From assembly GCA_020002185.1 (NCBI GenBank), contig CM034533.1:36568024-36632023 (forward strand): a DNA stretch of 64,000 nucleotides, given 5' to 3'. How positions within the stretch are numbered: position 1 is the first letter of the stretch; each line of letters opens with the position of its first letter. The notes under the pieces are model-generated. The model was not told the DNA's origin and did no database searches. It saw only the letters and a list, made by a program, of their open reading frames with translations. The position numbers and the translations under genes were made by a program. Positions 44,474-56,299 of the stretch are shown here, in pieces. The DNA comes from Paraescarpia echinospica (Eukaryota > Annelida > Polychaeta > Sabellida > Siboglinidae).

Positions 44474-46225
44474 AGTGTTGGCGTATCTCATTCCGAAGGT
44501 TCTCGTCCAGTATGATACCACTGTCTGGTCCGTCAGGTGGACTCCAACCATGTTCTGCCATGATGCAACAGCTGAGATCAAATACGGTTTGATCACACGG
44601 GCTGGGACCTGGTGGTAGGCAGTGGTCCTGGCAAACCTGCAATAATACTCGGTATATTTATATCAACGCATAACGAAAAATGCGGCAAATATGATTTTTC
44701 TGCAACAAATGGGTCTGTATTTAGGGTATTCACAAAGTGGAGAAATTACATTGGGTAATAATTAATATAATGGATTGGGTTGAAAAGTAATATATACAGG
44801 CACTCCATCGTGTAGCTGCTGAAAGGTCCTAAAATTACATAGACAAATATAAACTATTTTGTAGATCTACACCTGGCGAGTTGTAACGGGACAAATATAA
44901 TCATCAGTGTCATACAGATGCGGGAAGATGTACATCGTCAGAGGCCTTCCGTATGGAGCTGTCGTGTTTTTAGTTGGTCGAATTTGGTGTGAATTCCATA
45001 ACTTTGCAATCCCATTTAGTTCTTTCTGAAGAGAGATAGAAAGAGATCTGCATAATGGTGACATTTGAAACTCAGTAATTAACATCAGTAACATAAACAC
45101 ACACACATACACACACCCACACACACGCACACACACAATTATTCGAGTTCGTTTTAATCATCGTTCAAACTGCATTTGTGTATGAATACATTTGTTAATG
45201 TGACATACACTTTAAGTTACCAACAGAACTACCTTATAACAGTGCTTTCTGGATGTTTAATTCTGTATCAATATGTTACGTAAATCACTAAATAAAATAT
45301 AAGTCACCGTAGTAGGCACACATACTGTTAGTACACAACGTATTCCAACGATTACTACACAATGTCAACGAAGTTGCTGTCGATTCACTAACCTGGATGA
45401 GATTCATGAAGACAAACCGCACCTTGTCCAAGAAATCTCCAGTGAATTTGTCGTTGTCTTTCAATTCCTGGAAAACATCCATCCAGTATTGCGATTGGTG
45501 TGTTCTCAGAAATGACCACCAGCACTCTATTCGTTGGTTGTGGTTGCTTGATCCATAAATGAAACTTTTCTTCACGTATTGGTCAGCATGGTCCCATCTG
45601 AATGCATGTTGCATCTCGCACATGTACCCATTTTCTGTGCCCATGTCTGCTCTGATTCTCGCTGGACAACCCGTTTTATTACTGACACTGTCTATGTAAT
45701 AGCTGGCAATCACTTTAGGATCATGTTTGTGCTGAATGTCTTGAGCCAGATAACAAAGCGCGAGTAGCCATCGATCGCACCATTGATACAAATTCCATAG
45801 GGCTTCAGTTTATCATATGAATCTACGTGCCAACAACAATTTGACCCCTTGTTGAAATACATAAGGCTCTATAATTTTCTTCTCCGAAGTTCCACTCCCT
45901 CAGGATCTAATATTTGCAACAATAGTCACACAGTCTCTTGTCGAACGACAATTCCCTTTTGTATGCACTCCAAACGGACGAATTTGTAGCCATGCAACTT
46001 GTCGCTATTATGCATAAGTTCCATCAGGTACATACTGACATCCAGAATATCACTATATTCTTTACGTTTATAAAGATGGGCAGTCTTCAAAATTCGTCGT
46101 AATGTTCTAATACTTATGACAATGTCGTTGAGATGGGCAAGTGTTTGCAGGATTTCGCTATGGTTCATACCCAACGAGAAGTACAGCCTCACAAAGTCTT
46201 TCGTGCCTTTATTTGCCATGGCCAC
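44474..46225 (-). pseudogene. IS3EU-like transposase (integrase core), multi-exon, broken
   Basis: N-terminal part 46225-45926: a helix-turn-helix-like YFSLGMNHSEILQTLAHLN and RTLRRILK region. Core: WHVDSYDKLKPYG (first Asp, about 45825), RADMGTENG (second Asp), then FIYGSSNHNQRIECWW with the Glu. Introns are visible: donor after LIQ (at about 45396), acceptor before KELNGIAKLW (about 45026), donor after TTRQ (44876), acceptor before VCQDHCLPPG (44636), then TGA near 44474. All junctions are phase 0. Breaks: TGA at about 45930, TAG near 45867, and a frameshift near 45720. This class of integrase-related transposase is common in fish and invertebrates. Confidence 0.8.
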
Positions 46226-46237
46226 TCTTCATCCGCT

Positions 46238-46350
46238 GACGAATATAGTAATTGGTACTTACGAATTAGTAATTCGTACATACGAATTAGTAATTGGTAC
46301 TTACGAATTAGTAATTGGTAATTACGAATTAGTAATTCGTACATACGAAT
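46238..46350. repeat. Right subterminal tandem units of the IS3EU-like element
   Basis: Repeats of TACGAATTAGTAATTCGTAC type, complementary to the units at 42776-42875, form the inner side of the right TIR. Confidence 0.8.
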
Positions 46351-46394
46351 TAAAAAATATACGTCGGTGGCAGTTCAGCGCTGCCGTAAATATG

Positions 46395-48267
46395 TTGTCT
46401 GTTCATATATAAAATTTTGTTATGATAACTCAAAAACTCGGGCAAGGATTTTTCAGTGAAATTTACCCACTTCAATTTGTACTCTAGCCCTTGCGATTAC
46501 ATGTATTTAAATATAATTTGCACCACTAAAAAGTCAATATGTTGTTTGTTCATAGGTAATTTTTTTTATGATAACACAAAAACTACAAGTTCAGTAGGCA
46601 TCCAAAACAACCCATAAATCAACGATCTACCGGCAGTGGCGACATGCTGCCAGTGCTAAGATAGTACGTTGTTACGCTGGTGGCGCTGAGCGTACCACTG
46701 CGCTCCCGTCAGGTCGAAAAATGATGCGTAAATCATGCTTCTTCACAGATTTCGCGCCGCGTAAATTTTAGTCTTATTTAGTCAGAATAAAGTTTATATT
46801 GATGAGGAATGGCCGTTCGACTGAACAGTGATAAACACTCGTGCGAACGAAGAAAAATGTGCCGGCCATATGCGAATGTAACATAAGCCTATGCATCTTT
46901 TGCTAATAACTTCACTATTTCACATCAAATCGACTAGTGTTTATCACCAATCGATTCGGCATTAAATTTGGAATCACATAAATGTTGTTCTGTGAAAATT
47001 AAAATATGATCTACCAACAAATAATATTGTATTGATAACTTGTAGCAAATAATTTGAGTATTTGTTTACCATTAAAAGTGGATCTCCCTATCGTAATAAA
47101 ATAGACTGATCTGAGACCGATTCACACAACCTTAGCAATGGACGCTAGTACAAGTCGATCTTAATAATTTGGTGTGAGGGGCGCCAGTCGTTAACTGACA
47201 TTTTGTTAAACATTCTTTGTGCTATTTTCGCTATTTGTTATCCCACTTTACATTATCGAATATGTTTTATGTATACTGTAACATGTATGTGTTGTGTTAA
47301 AGGGATTCTTTGAGAATTTTAATATCTTTGTAATGTAAGCAATTATTAGGTAATCCTGTTAATATGATTATCTCATGTAATTCTATGCCTTTATTGCATT
47401 ATAATTATGTTTTATTAATCACTAATGACCCTGACAATATATCGAAAAAATATCTGCGTACGCGGAGTTTCTACTTTGGGCCCACCTTCACAATCCGTAT
47501 AAGGCATGCTCATGAATATTCAGGAATGTCCGTCAGACTTCGATTAGCTACGCTGAGTTAATAGATGCAAGAAATACGTACGTTATCAACATGTGTATAT
47601 TTGGATTATCCACCGCCATGCGATCGAGTCGTGACCGATAAAATTATCAAAATGAAACGTGGACCAGCTGCTATTTATGTCACAGATTCAGTAAAGTAAA
47701 GAATGAAAATATATGGAATAAACGGAGAATGAACATAGCAACAGTTCATGACAGACGAATTGATTTAAAAGAAAAAAATACCAACTTTCCATGCACGATG
47801 CCGCCGATGGCGACGCCAATGTCATATTGAATGATTGGCATTGTTTTTGTTGGAATATAAAAACTATGGTACTATCATGTTCATTTTTCACTAGGTACAT
47901 CTGGCTATACATTTTGAAGTGAAGTTTTAATGAAACGTTTAGATAACATAAACTTACTGAAGCCGAGAAACATTCAATAATGAAACCATTTTATTTGCAC
48001 CATAAATCCAGCTGCTATTTCCATAAGCAGTATAAATACATTACACATCACTGACGTAATCTACAGTATTAAACTAGGATAGGTGGTTATGTAAGGTTTA
48101 CTTTTACTAGTTTAAGTTTGAAAAATGTAGATGTATAAAGAGCATAATATTATTGTCGACAAAATATTAAAATTTATTGCATCAGTATAAAAACTGATTT
48201 TATTTTGTACTGGGAGTGCAATAATTATTTGTTCTGTCCATCATTTAGAGTAAAAGATATTGAATTT
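46395..48267. other. Flank of the nest; no confident gene
   Basis: 46440-46544 is the second unit of the tandem repeat whose first unit (28831-28930) carries the IS3EU-like insertion. A minus-strand candidate near 47770-47840 (MPIIQYDIGVAIGG-like frame with donor GTATTT) has no convincing acceptor or partner. Confidence 0.4.
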
Positions 48268-48812
48268 GTTTCTGTCGAACTCCCGTTTCGATAACAAATA
48301 AAATGGCCATTATATGACGGAAATAAAGTTATAAAATTACAAATCTTTAAAAGTAACACATTCTAAAACACTGTTTTCAGTCATCATTGGTGTATTTAGC
48401 TCAAGAAGATCCCCAAGACATCTTGAAAGTTCTGGAAAATTTATATTTTATGAATTTTTAAAATTATTGTTAAAGCAACTTTGTCAACACCTTTTTATAC
48501 ACTACTCCAAGTATAATTCACTTAACACAAACTTGTTTCAACACATTTTGAAGAATATGCTGTAGAACACAATCCAAACATGATGAGCATAAGAAAGCAT
48601 ACATTTTATTATGTACTCCTACTTTTCAACATAATGACGGGATGATGTGCATTTAGATGCACAAATCGATCGATTGCACAAATCCATTTGAAACGTAGTA
48701 ATGTACATATTCCCAGCAGAAGCCACACGGAATTAATGTGGCAGAACAAAGTCAGGCATCTTCTTCACTACTATGTCAGTTAACATATTGTCATATTAAT
48801 AGCACTGCTATG

Positions 48813-48956
48813 TGTTAGAAATTAATGCTTAGTTACAGATATGCGGTTACGCAGTATTGTATTATTAAATGACAATAAATGTATGTGAGTCCTTCCGGGA
48901 CAGAAGCACATGGTTTTTTGTGGTATTAATAGTGTAGTCGTTATAAAGACACGACA
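48813..48956 (+). repeat. Gypsy-2 5' LTR
   Basis: It is 144 bp long, the same as the 3' copy. The following TGGCGACGAGG (48960) is a primer-binding-site-like sequence. Confidence 0.9.
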
Positions 48957-50454
48957 AAGTGGCGACGAGGATTCGGATGCGATCTCCACAATGGCAGCGA
49001 TAGGTCACATTGAACCTTACGAAGAAAACGTAGAGGATTGGACGGGCTACTCAGAACGGGTAAGCCAATATTTTATCGCAAATGCAATCGGAAAAGACAG
49101 ACAAGTGGCGTGTTTGATTACATTGATGGGCGGCAAGACTTACAGCTTACTGAAAAGTTTGATGACACCACATTTGCCATCAACTAGAACAGTGGCCGAG
49201 ATAAACAACACTTTATCGAACTACCTGAACCCAAAGCCAGTAGTACCGGTGGAGCGCGGTCGCTTCAACAGTGCTTATCAGGCCCGTGGAGAAAGCGTTG
49301 CCCAGTGGCTTGTGAGACTAAAGAAACTGTCTGTGAATTGCGGTTTTGGTGCCAATTTGGAAGAAGCATTACGGGACAGATTCGTGGTAGGCTTGCAATC
49401 TGAGTCAATTCGCAAGAGGCTATATGCAGAGACTGAAAACCAGTTGACATATGACAGGGAGACTACTCTTGCAATGTCAATGGACATCGCGCAGCGTGAT
49501 GCTCAAGCCGAATTCGGAATGCACAGAGAAACCATGCCAATGAATGAAGTGCAATACTGCCATAGAGTATTCACTACACAAACCTGCTACAGATGCAATG
49601 GCAACCACAGTAGTAACATGTGTCGTTTTAAGAGCAGCGAATGTTATTTCTGTGGAAAGAAGGGACACATTCAGAAAGCCTGTAGTAATAAGCGTTCTGG
49701 CAAAGATAAACAAATTCCTCAGAAGTGGAAGAACAAAGGTGGTAAAGCCAACACAGCAAATCATGAGGTGAATGCAAGTGCCCAGAGAACGGTGCATAGT
49801 GTTGAACAAGTTTGTGACAACTTGGAAAACTTTGATGTGTTTTGTGTCAACAACCAAAAGGACGTCAAAGAAGACACTAAAGGTCCTATCACTCTAGATG
49901 TGAAAATCAACGAGAAGAAGCTGTCCATGGAACTAGACACAGGTTCAGCAGTCTCAATAATATCGAGGAAAGATTTTGAGAAACTAGGTCTCAAAACGAA
50001 GATGCATAATCCAGGAAAGAAGCTTTTCAAGACATACACACACGAGACATTTGCCCCAATAGGCATTGTACATGTTGCTGTGAAGTATGGAAATCAGTCA
50101 GCAAAGCTACCATTGTACGTGGTACAGCTGGATGGACCACCGCTTTTAGGTAGGGACTGGTTGGGAGTGATTCATTTGGATTGGACTGTTATCAAAGCAG
50201 TACGTATGGCGAGCGATCCAAGAAGGAAGCCAGAAGATGGACTACAAGAGCTGTTAGACAAACATCGCGATTTGTTTAGACCTACACTAGGCACAATGAA
50301 GAACATCATTGCGTCTCTTCATGTGACGCCGAACAGCGTACCAGTGTTCATGAAGGCACGCCCTGTTCCATATGCAATGCGTGATCGAGTAGAAGCCGAA
50401 CTTAATCGACTTGAAACCGACGGTATAATCACAAGGGTGGATTATAGCGAATAG
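48910..50454 (+). CDS. gag-pol: Gypsy-2 Gag, protease and start of RT
   Basis: A single long frame. The likely functional start is the Met near 48991 (MAAIGHIEPY), since the first codons overlap the LTR. Gag has a capsid-like region with GESVAQWLVRLKKL and VVGLQSESIRKRL, then two zinc knuckles (CYRCNGNHSSNMC and CYFCGKKGHIQKAC). Protease carries an intact LDTGSAVSII and LLGRDWL. The RT N-terminus (VPYAMRDRVEAELNRL) ends at TAG 50452-50454, where TGG would be expected (SEWA-type motif). Confidence 0.85.
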   Translation: MVFCGINSVVVIKTRQSGDEDSDAISTMAAIGHIEPYEENVEDWTGYSERVSQYFIANAIGKDRQVACLITLMGGKTYSLLKSLMTPHLPSTRTVAEINNTLSNYLNPKPVVPVERGRFNSAYQARGESVAQWLVRLKKLSVNCGFGANLEEALRDRFVVGLQSESIRKRLYAETENQLTYDRETTLAMSMDIAQRDAQAEFGMHRETMPMNEVQYCHRVFTTQTCYRCNGNHSSNMCRFKSSECYFCGKKGHIQKACSNKRSGKDKQIPQKWKNKGGKANTANHEVNASAQRTVHSVEQVCDNLENFDVFCVNNQKDVKEDTKGPITLDVKINEKKLSMELDTGSAVSIISRKDFEKLGLKTKMHNPGKKLFKTYTHETFAPIGIVHVAVKYGNQSAKLPLYVVQLDGPPLLGRDWLGVIHLDWTVIKAVRMASDPRRKPEDGLQELLDKHRDLFRPTLGTMKNIIASLHVTPNSVPVFMKARPVPYAMRDRVEAELNRLETDGIITRVDYSE

Positions 50455-51765
50455 GCAATACCAATTGTACCGGTAGTGAAGGCTGACCAGAACATCAGAA
50501 TTTGTGGCGACTTCAAGGTCACAGTCAATCCTGTATTACAGATTGACCAGTACCCACTACCTAGAGCAGAAGACATATTTGCTAGCCTAGCTTGAGGACA
50601 AGAATTCAGCAAAATTGATTTAGCGAATGCTTATCAACAAATGCTAGTCACTCCTGAAAGTTGCAAATTTCTGACAATAAACACAAGTAAGGGACTGTAT
50701 CAGTACAATCGCTTATCGTACGGTATAGCATCTGCTCCTGGACAGTTCCAGCGAGCAATGGAGCAAATTCTGAAAAGCATTGATAATGTGCAGTGTTTCC
50801 TTGATGATATCCTGGTGATAAGTAAAACAAGGCAAGAACATTTGGCAACATTGGATGAAGTGTTCCACAGGTTAAGCGACTGTGGATTGCGTGTTCGTGA
50901 GTACAAGTGCGAATTCTTGAAAGACAATGTAGAATACTTGGGTCACGTAATTGACAAAGATGGTTTGCACATGTCGTCAAAGAAGGTTGAAGCAATAATC
51001 AACGCTCCCGTGCCAACCAATGTGAGTCAACTACAAGCATTCTTGGGACTTGTTAACTACTATGCAAAGTTTATCCAGAATCTGTCACAAATGATGAAGC
51101 CGTTGAATGTGCTAACGCAAAAAGATGTCGACTGGAAATGGAGTGCACAGTGCAAGGAAGCATTTCAGCGAGCGAAAGATGCGATTGCGTCAGACAAGGT
51201 GTTAACGCTCTACGATCCAAAGCTTCCGCTGAAGATGGAAGGTGATGCATCCTACTACGGAGTTGGATGTGTTTTGAGTCACGTGATGCCAGATGGTACA
51301 GAACGACCTCTAGCGTTTGCATCACGCACTCTGAGCAAAGCGGAACAAAATTACGCACAGTTGGAAAAAGAAGCATTGAGTTTGATATTTGGTGTGAACA
51401 GATTCCACCAATATCTGTATGGGAGACAGTTTACATTGGTAACTGATCATAAACCACTGACAACAATTCTGCATCCGGCGAAGTCAACTCTAACCATGAG
51501 TGCAGCACGACTACAAAGATGGGCGATAATCCTGGCAGCATACGATTACATAATCGAGTATCTAAGCACAAGAGAGCATGCAAATGCTGATGGCCTCTCT
51601 CGTTTGCCACTGAACGTTGTGCCAGCTGAATGTCATAGCATCACTGATGTAGTAAACGACAGTCAGTTTGAGAATCTTCCAGCGACTAGTACTCAGATCG
51701 AATGTGAAACAAGGACAGATCCAGTGTTGTCCAAAGTGTACCAGTACACCAGACGAGACACCTGA
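50455..51765 (+). pseudogene. pol: Gypsy-2 RT and RNase H
   Basis: It continues the same frame after the TAG, with a second stop TGA at 50593-50595. RT motifs: FSKIDLANAYQQM, YGIASAPGQFQRAM, and CFLDDILVISK with the two catalytic Asp. RNase H: EGDASYYGVGCVLS and LVTDHKPLTTIL. The region from 50641 is open for 374 codons and ends at TGA 51763-51765. Confidence 0.85.
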
Positions 51766-52999
51766 TGAGAAACTGTTACCATTCTTCAGGAGGAGAAATG
51801 AGATATGACTACATCATGGCTGCCTGATGTGGGGTCTACGAGTAGTGATTCCACTCAAGTTGCAAGTTCGAGTGCTTGAAGAAATGCATGCAGGACATGT
51901 CGGTGTAGTAAAGATGAAAGCCTTGGCTAGAAGCTACATTTGGTGGCCTGGACTTGACAACCAAATTGAACAAACTGCCAAGGAGTGTGCGAGTTGTCAA
52001 ATAGTGCAAAATAACTCAAAACTTGCACCACTACATCCATGGATGTATCCGTCGAAGCCGTGGGAAAGAATACACGTCGATTTTGCGGGACCATTTATGA
52101 ATCACATGTTCCTAGTAGTAGTCGATGCGCATTCCAAATGGCCCGAAATAGTGACAATGCAAAGCACTACAGCAGAGAAGACGATAGATGTACTACGCGA
52201 ACTGTTTTCACGTTACGGAGTACCTTCAACCTTGGTATCGAATAACGGACCACAATTCGTTGTGGAGAATTTTGAAAATGTTCTCAAGATGAATGGCATG
52301 ATGCACATCCGGGCTGCACCATATCATCCATCAACAAATGGTCTGGCAGAACGTTTCGTACAAACACTAAAACATGGCTGGAAAGCAGCGAAGCAAGACA
52401 ACAGAAGCTTACAACAGAAGTTATCCAACTTCCTGTTAGCCTACAGGAGATCCCCTCACTCTACTACGGGAATGACACCAGCAATGCTGTTTCAGGGAAG
52501 AAATATTCGTAGTCGACTCGATCTGGTTAAACCAGACTTACACAGAAAAGTGCAGTCTGCAGGATATAAGGCCTGTGCTCGAAGTAGTAATGCCAGTGTG
52601 AGGCAACTGCAGAATGATCAGAAAGCACTTGCTCGAAATTACAGGGGAGGAGACAAGTGGATTCCTTGCGAAGTGATTGGGCAGAGCGGACCGTTGTCGT
52701 ATACGGTACAGATGAGTGATGGTGTCACTTGGCGTCGACATATCGATCAATTGTTGGATCTAAGTGGCGATACAACACCACTACCGCACCCAGTCGAAAC
52801 ACAAATAAGGGAAATTCCAGTGTTGGATGCTGCAATCGCAGTACCAAGTGTGCCTGAATATACACAACGTAAAGGCACAACACCAACAGCAATTGGTCGA
52901 ACCGTAACCGATCGAAACGGGTCTCCAGCCAGAAGTGTGAACCAGGGAAGACGTTATCCCTTACGTGAACGCAAGGCGACAAAGATATTGGACTTGTGA
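51766..52999 (+). pseudogene. pol: Gypsy-2 integrase
   Basis: From 51827 the frame (shifted relative to RT) is open for 390 codons. HHCC finger: HAGHVGVVKMKALARSYIWW and CASCQ. Core: IHVDFAGPF (first Asp), VSNNGPQFV where SDNGPQF is expected (second Asp replaced by Asn), NGLAERFVQT with the Glu. The GPY-like segment SGPLSYTVQMSDG is present near the C-terminus. Confidence 0.85.
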
Positions 53000-53251
53000 A
53001 AATTTGCAGATGCTAAGATTGTCGTGATAGACCTACAGAATCATGGTCTGACATCTTGCATAGGTGCATGGCAGTCTACCCGTGCTACCTAATTAAGTTC
53101 ATGTTAACTAATTTAGTTATTACAATTTGATCATATTGAATAATGGAGATACATTATTGTGACCATACTTGGAAGTATGAATGGACACATTTAGTTGGAT
53201 TGTTAATTGTATCGGTAAAGATGTCTTATGTTTAAAATAAAAGTGGAGAAG

Positions 53252-53395
53252 TGTTAGGTATTAATGCTTAGTTATAGATATGCGGTTACGCAGTATTGTA
53301 TTATTAAATGACAATAAATGTCTGTGTGTCCTTCCGGGACTGAAGCATATGGTTGTTTGTGGTATTAATAATGTAGTCGATATAAAGACATGACA
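53252..53395 (+). repeat. Gypsy-2 3' LTR
   Basis: It is 144 bp long, with a purine-rich AAAAGTGGAGAAG stretch just before it. Confidence 0.9.
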
Positions 53396-53853
53396 CTATG
53401 CATTTTGATACACAAAGCTATCAGATGCACACATCCATTTGAAACTCGAAGTGAGGTACAACTTCCCAGAACAGAATGGGGCAGAACAAAGTCAGACATC
53501 ATCTTATGTCAGGTGACTTATTGTCCAATTAATGGCAGTACTAAGTAGAGCTCTTAAATTTCCTCTTTCCATCAGCTCACCTATTTCCAATGTTTCTGCA
53601 TATAAACAAAGTTGAATTTATGAAACTGAGCCTAAATATGAGTTAATTACCTCAACACTGTGCAGATTAATTCAGTTTATATATTGGATTATGCCATTTA
53701 TGGGACTTATCACCAAGTGTACAGCTGGCTAAATGGAAAAGAAATACAAGAGAACCTTGTTATGTTGATTCAGTCAGACTAAAATCCCAATCCATTACTT
53801 TGGCCAACTTTTAATTTGCTTCTACATAATTACCTGTAACCATTGGTCATATA

Positions 53854-54037
53854 CAGTGCTCTCCAGATAACTTGAACTCACATAAGTGAATTTTTGCTAA
53901 GTTAAATCAATCTTTTCTTCGGTCCAGGGCAAAGGTCCCAATAAGGGGACCTTCTGATAACTTTCTAGTTATCAGAAATTCCACTTATCAGTATTGTCAT
54001 GGGTCCCTAGAAGTTCGACCTTATCCAGAGTGCACTG
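53854..54037. mobile_element. MITE with CAGTGC(T/A)CTC ends, second copy
   Basis: Inverted homologue of the 9641-9829 element. TA lies on both sides. It was probably present before the segment was duplicated. Confidence 0.75.
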
Positions 54038-55228
54038 TATATGTTCTGTTATTCTTGCTCATATAATTAATGTTGTATATAATTATACATATGGGCCATT
54101 TTCGTGAAAAGTGTACAATAACAGTAAAGTAACATGTCAAAAATAAATGTTTAATTTGTTTTTAGCAAGTACTATTATTATCAAATGTGCTATTCATACG
54201 AAGCAGCGCAACTTGATCTGATGTATTATTAGATTTTTAATAAAATATTCATGAATAAAAACTTATGTATACTAGAGTGCAGATCTGCTGGTGTCTAAAA
54301 TTCGTGCATCGCAAAATTCCGTGGCAACATGGTATTGTGTATTACAAACCTAAAATGTTTACATTGAATGATGACATGCTAGCCAGGTTTACTGGCATTC
54401 GTAGCTGTAGCATTAAAAACAGTCTGTGAACGTACGAATCTCACATTTTTATGTTTCGGTTCAAATAAGTGGGGAAACGGGGACTTTTCAAAAACGGCTG
54501 ACTGGAATTTGGAAAGGCAAGATACGTCGTAGACACACATACTCAAATCCCAGATTTAGGCAAACAAATTACATCCACGAACAGGTTAATTATCTTGCTA
54601 TGGTTGCATCTACTGATATTTTAGCGTGCATTTTCGTTCACTGCATGTCAAATATTGGACAATGCAGTTTTATTAACTACAAAGACGAGACCATTGCCTA
54701 AGGCTATGTTAGTTATTGTAGTAGAGGCTCGACAGACTCAATGACAGTCCCAGCGGCAGCTGACACCGACTGCAGCCGTCCGGGTCAGCGGACGTTACAA
54801 TTCTATTTAATCGAAACATTACTCGGCTGACAGCATTGGGAAGCAGGGTAACTAAACAGTGCATACGCTTCCTACACTTCTAAAAATAGCTGTCAATATG
54901 CATATGTCTACACATTGCTTATTTACAATGCCATTGCTTGAATCAACTCACCTCGGAAACTAACACGTCTACTATGTGTGTGACGTCAACGGTCGTCGTG
55001 TGGTTCACTGCGCGTGCATGAGTATTCATTATACGCGGGCTGCAGAATTAATCATCCACGTGGCAGCAAGCTCAAAATGATTCGCGTAAACACAACTGTT
55101 TATCGTTTTTTTTGCGCAGATAACACCCAAATTGTGCATAAACACACAAGACATAAGTAGCAGAGAAAGTACTTATTGGAAATTAATACGTTTTGATACG
55201 GTACACCTCGAGTGCATATTAGCTTACA

Positions 55229-55859
55229 AAGAATCCTTTTAGTTTTGACAATTTTCCCTGACTCAAGGTGATCAGGGAAAGGAAACCCATTCACAAAAAA
55301 TCAGATAAAAACTAAACAACATGACATGAAATTTGTTTTAATATCCACATATCAAATTGATCTTCCAGGTGTTCATATTTTTATTTACTCGAGTTATATT
55401 TTTAAATTTTGTGCTTGTCTCCTGCCAGATGCTAACACATTTCCTCAATTTGAAAACATGATTTCTCGAAAACTATCATTCAAATCCCTCTCATATTTTG
55501 TGTACTATAAATTGTATATGTTGTTGTCATTGGACAGTTGTAATATTATGAGATTCAAGATATTATTAAACAGTTGTATTAGGTCAAAAATGGCATTTTC
55601 ATAATACAATGCTTGCCCGATCCTGGTGAGAACCCTTGCCACATGGGGAACTTTAAAAATATTACTTTTCTTTTGTTGGGTTGTAGAAAAACCCAAAACA
55701 TTTGGTACCCGTGATGCAAACCATCCATTTGGGCAGAAAATGTAAAGATAATCACATACATGTACATACATGCATGCACATGCATACATGTACATGTGCC
55801 AGCTCGACTACATTTAGACTAACACTGGGGTATAGCAGGAGGTGAGTGGTGGGAGGTCA
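55229..55859. other. No gene recognised
   Basis: Short open frames only; a CATGTACATACATGCATG-type simple repeat at 55755-55800. Confidence 0.4.
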
Positions 55860-56026
55860 TCAATTCCGTCGTTATTTAAAAACTTATCCACCGTAGCTCC
55901 CTAGCACCTTGACCCATCTGTTGACAACTGTAATACTACTTATGAATTTTGAGATTGACCAATCCTTTTGTTTTGATGCGCCTCTGAGCTTGGTTTGCAA
56001 GGATTTAGGCGCAATAGAAGTTATCT
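55860..56026. repeat. Inverted copy of 13745-13912
   Basis: Shares CCTTTTGTTTTGATGCGCC and GGATTTAGGCGCAATAGAAG-type blocks with the left copy, reversed. Confidence 0.65.
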
Positions 56027-56145
56027 TATTATTACAAACAATGCTGGAAGGTTGGCCTATAAAATAGTGAGAGGTGGACTCTCAAAAATGGTGGAAGGTA
56101 GATGTTTGCCCAACAGGTGGCATATGAAAGGCTGGCCACCAAAAC

Positions 56146-56285
56146 AAGTGGGTGTGGGTGTGGGAGGTTGGTCTCCAAGTAGGTGGAAGGTTAAGACCAC
56201 AGCAACAAACCCATCAACACAAGTGGGTGTGGGAGGTTGGCCTCCAAGTAGGTGGAAGGTTAAGACCACAGCCACAAACCCATCA
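56146..56285. repeat. Minisatellite, about 66-bp unit, two copies
   Basis: GTGGGTGTGGGAGGTTGG and CCAAGTAGGTGGAAGGTTAA blocks recur in tandem with one indel. The open frames over it are repeat artefacts. Confidence 0.8.
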
Positions 56286-56299
56286 AATCCTCATTGACA

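Larger units (their letters stand above)
28931..46388. mobile_element. IS3EU-like DNA transposon interrupted by a gypsy element
   Basis: The left end TATGGCAGCGCTGAACTGCC (28931-28950) is complementary to the right end ending CAGCGCTGCCGTA (46388). AATATG at 28925-28930 and 46389-46394 is a 6-bp target duplication. The inner side of each TIR carries tandem AATTCGTAAGTACG-like units (28975-28987 continuing at 42776-42875; 46238-46350). An integrase-like transposase lies on the minus strand at 44474-46225. The 6-bp target duplication, TAY ends and integrase-like core point to the IS3EU group. Removing the inserted gypsy leaves about 3.7 kb. Confidence 0.75.
48813..53395 (+). mobile_element. Ty3/gypsy retrotransposon 2, complete with LTRs
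   Basis: Two 144-bp LTRs (48813-48956 and 53252-53395) start TGTTAG and end GACA; CTATG flanks both outer edges (48808-48812 and 53396-53400). By my count the LTRs differ at 11 of 144 positions (about 8%), so the insertion is not recent. Internal gag-pol is in the plus sense. The element measures 4583 bp. Confidence 0.9.
48268..55228. repeat. Inverted copy of 8450-10484, interrupted by gypsy-2
   Basis: 48268-48807 and 53401-55228 together correspond to 10484-8450 in reverse. The gypsy-2 insertion and its 5-bp target duplication separate the two parts. It carries the diverged MITE copy at 53854-54037. Confidence 0.8.

Noticed and set aside
47770..47840. Minus-strand first exon (MPIIQYDIGVAIGG frame)
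   Set aside because: There is a donor but no partner exon or recognised family, and the surrounding sequence is AT-rich and uninformative.
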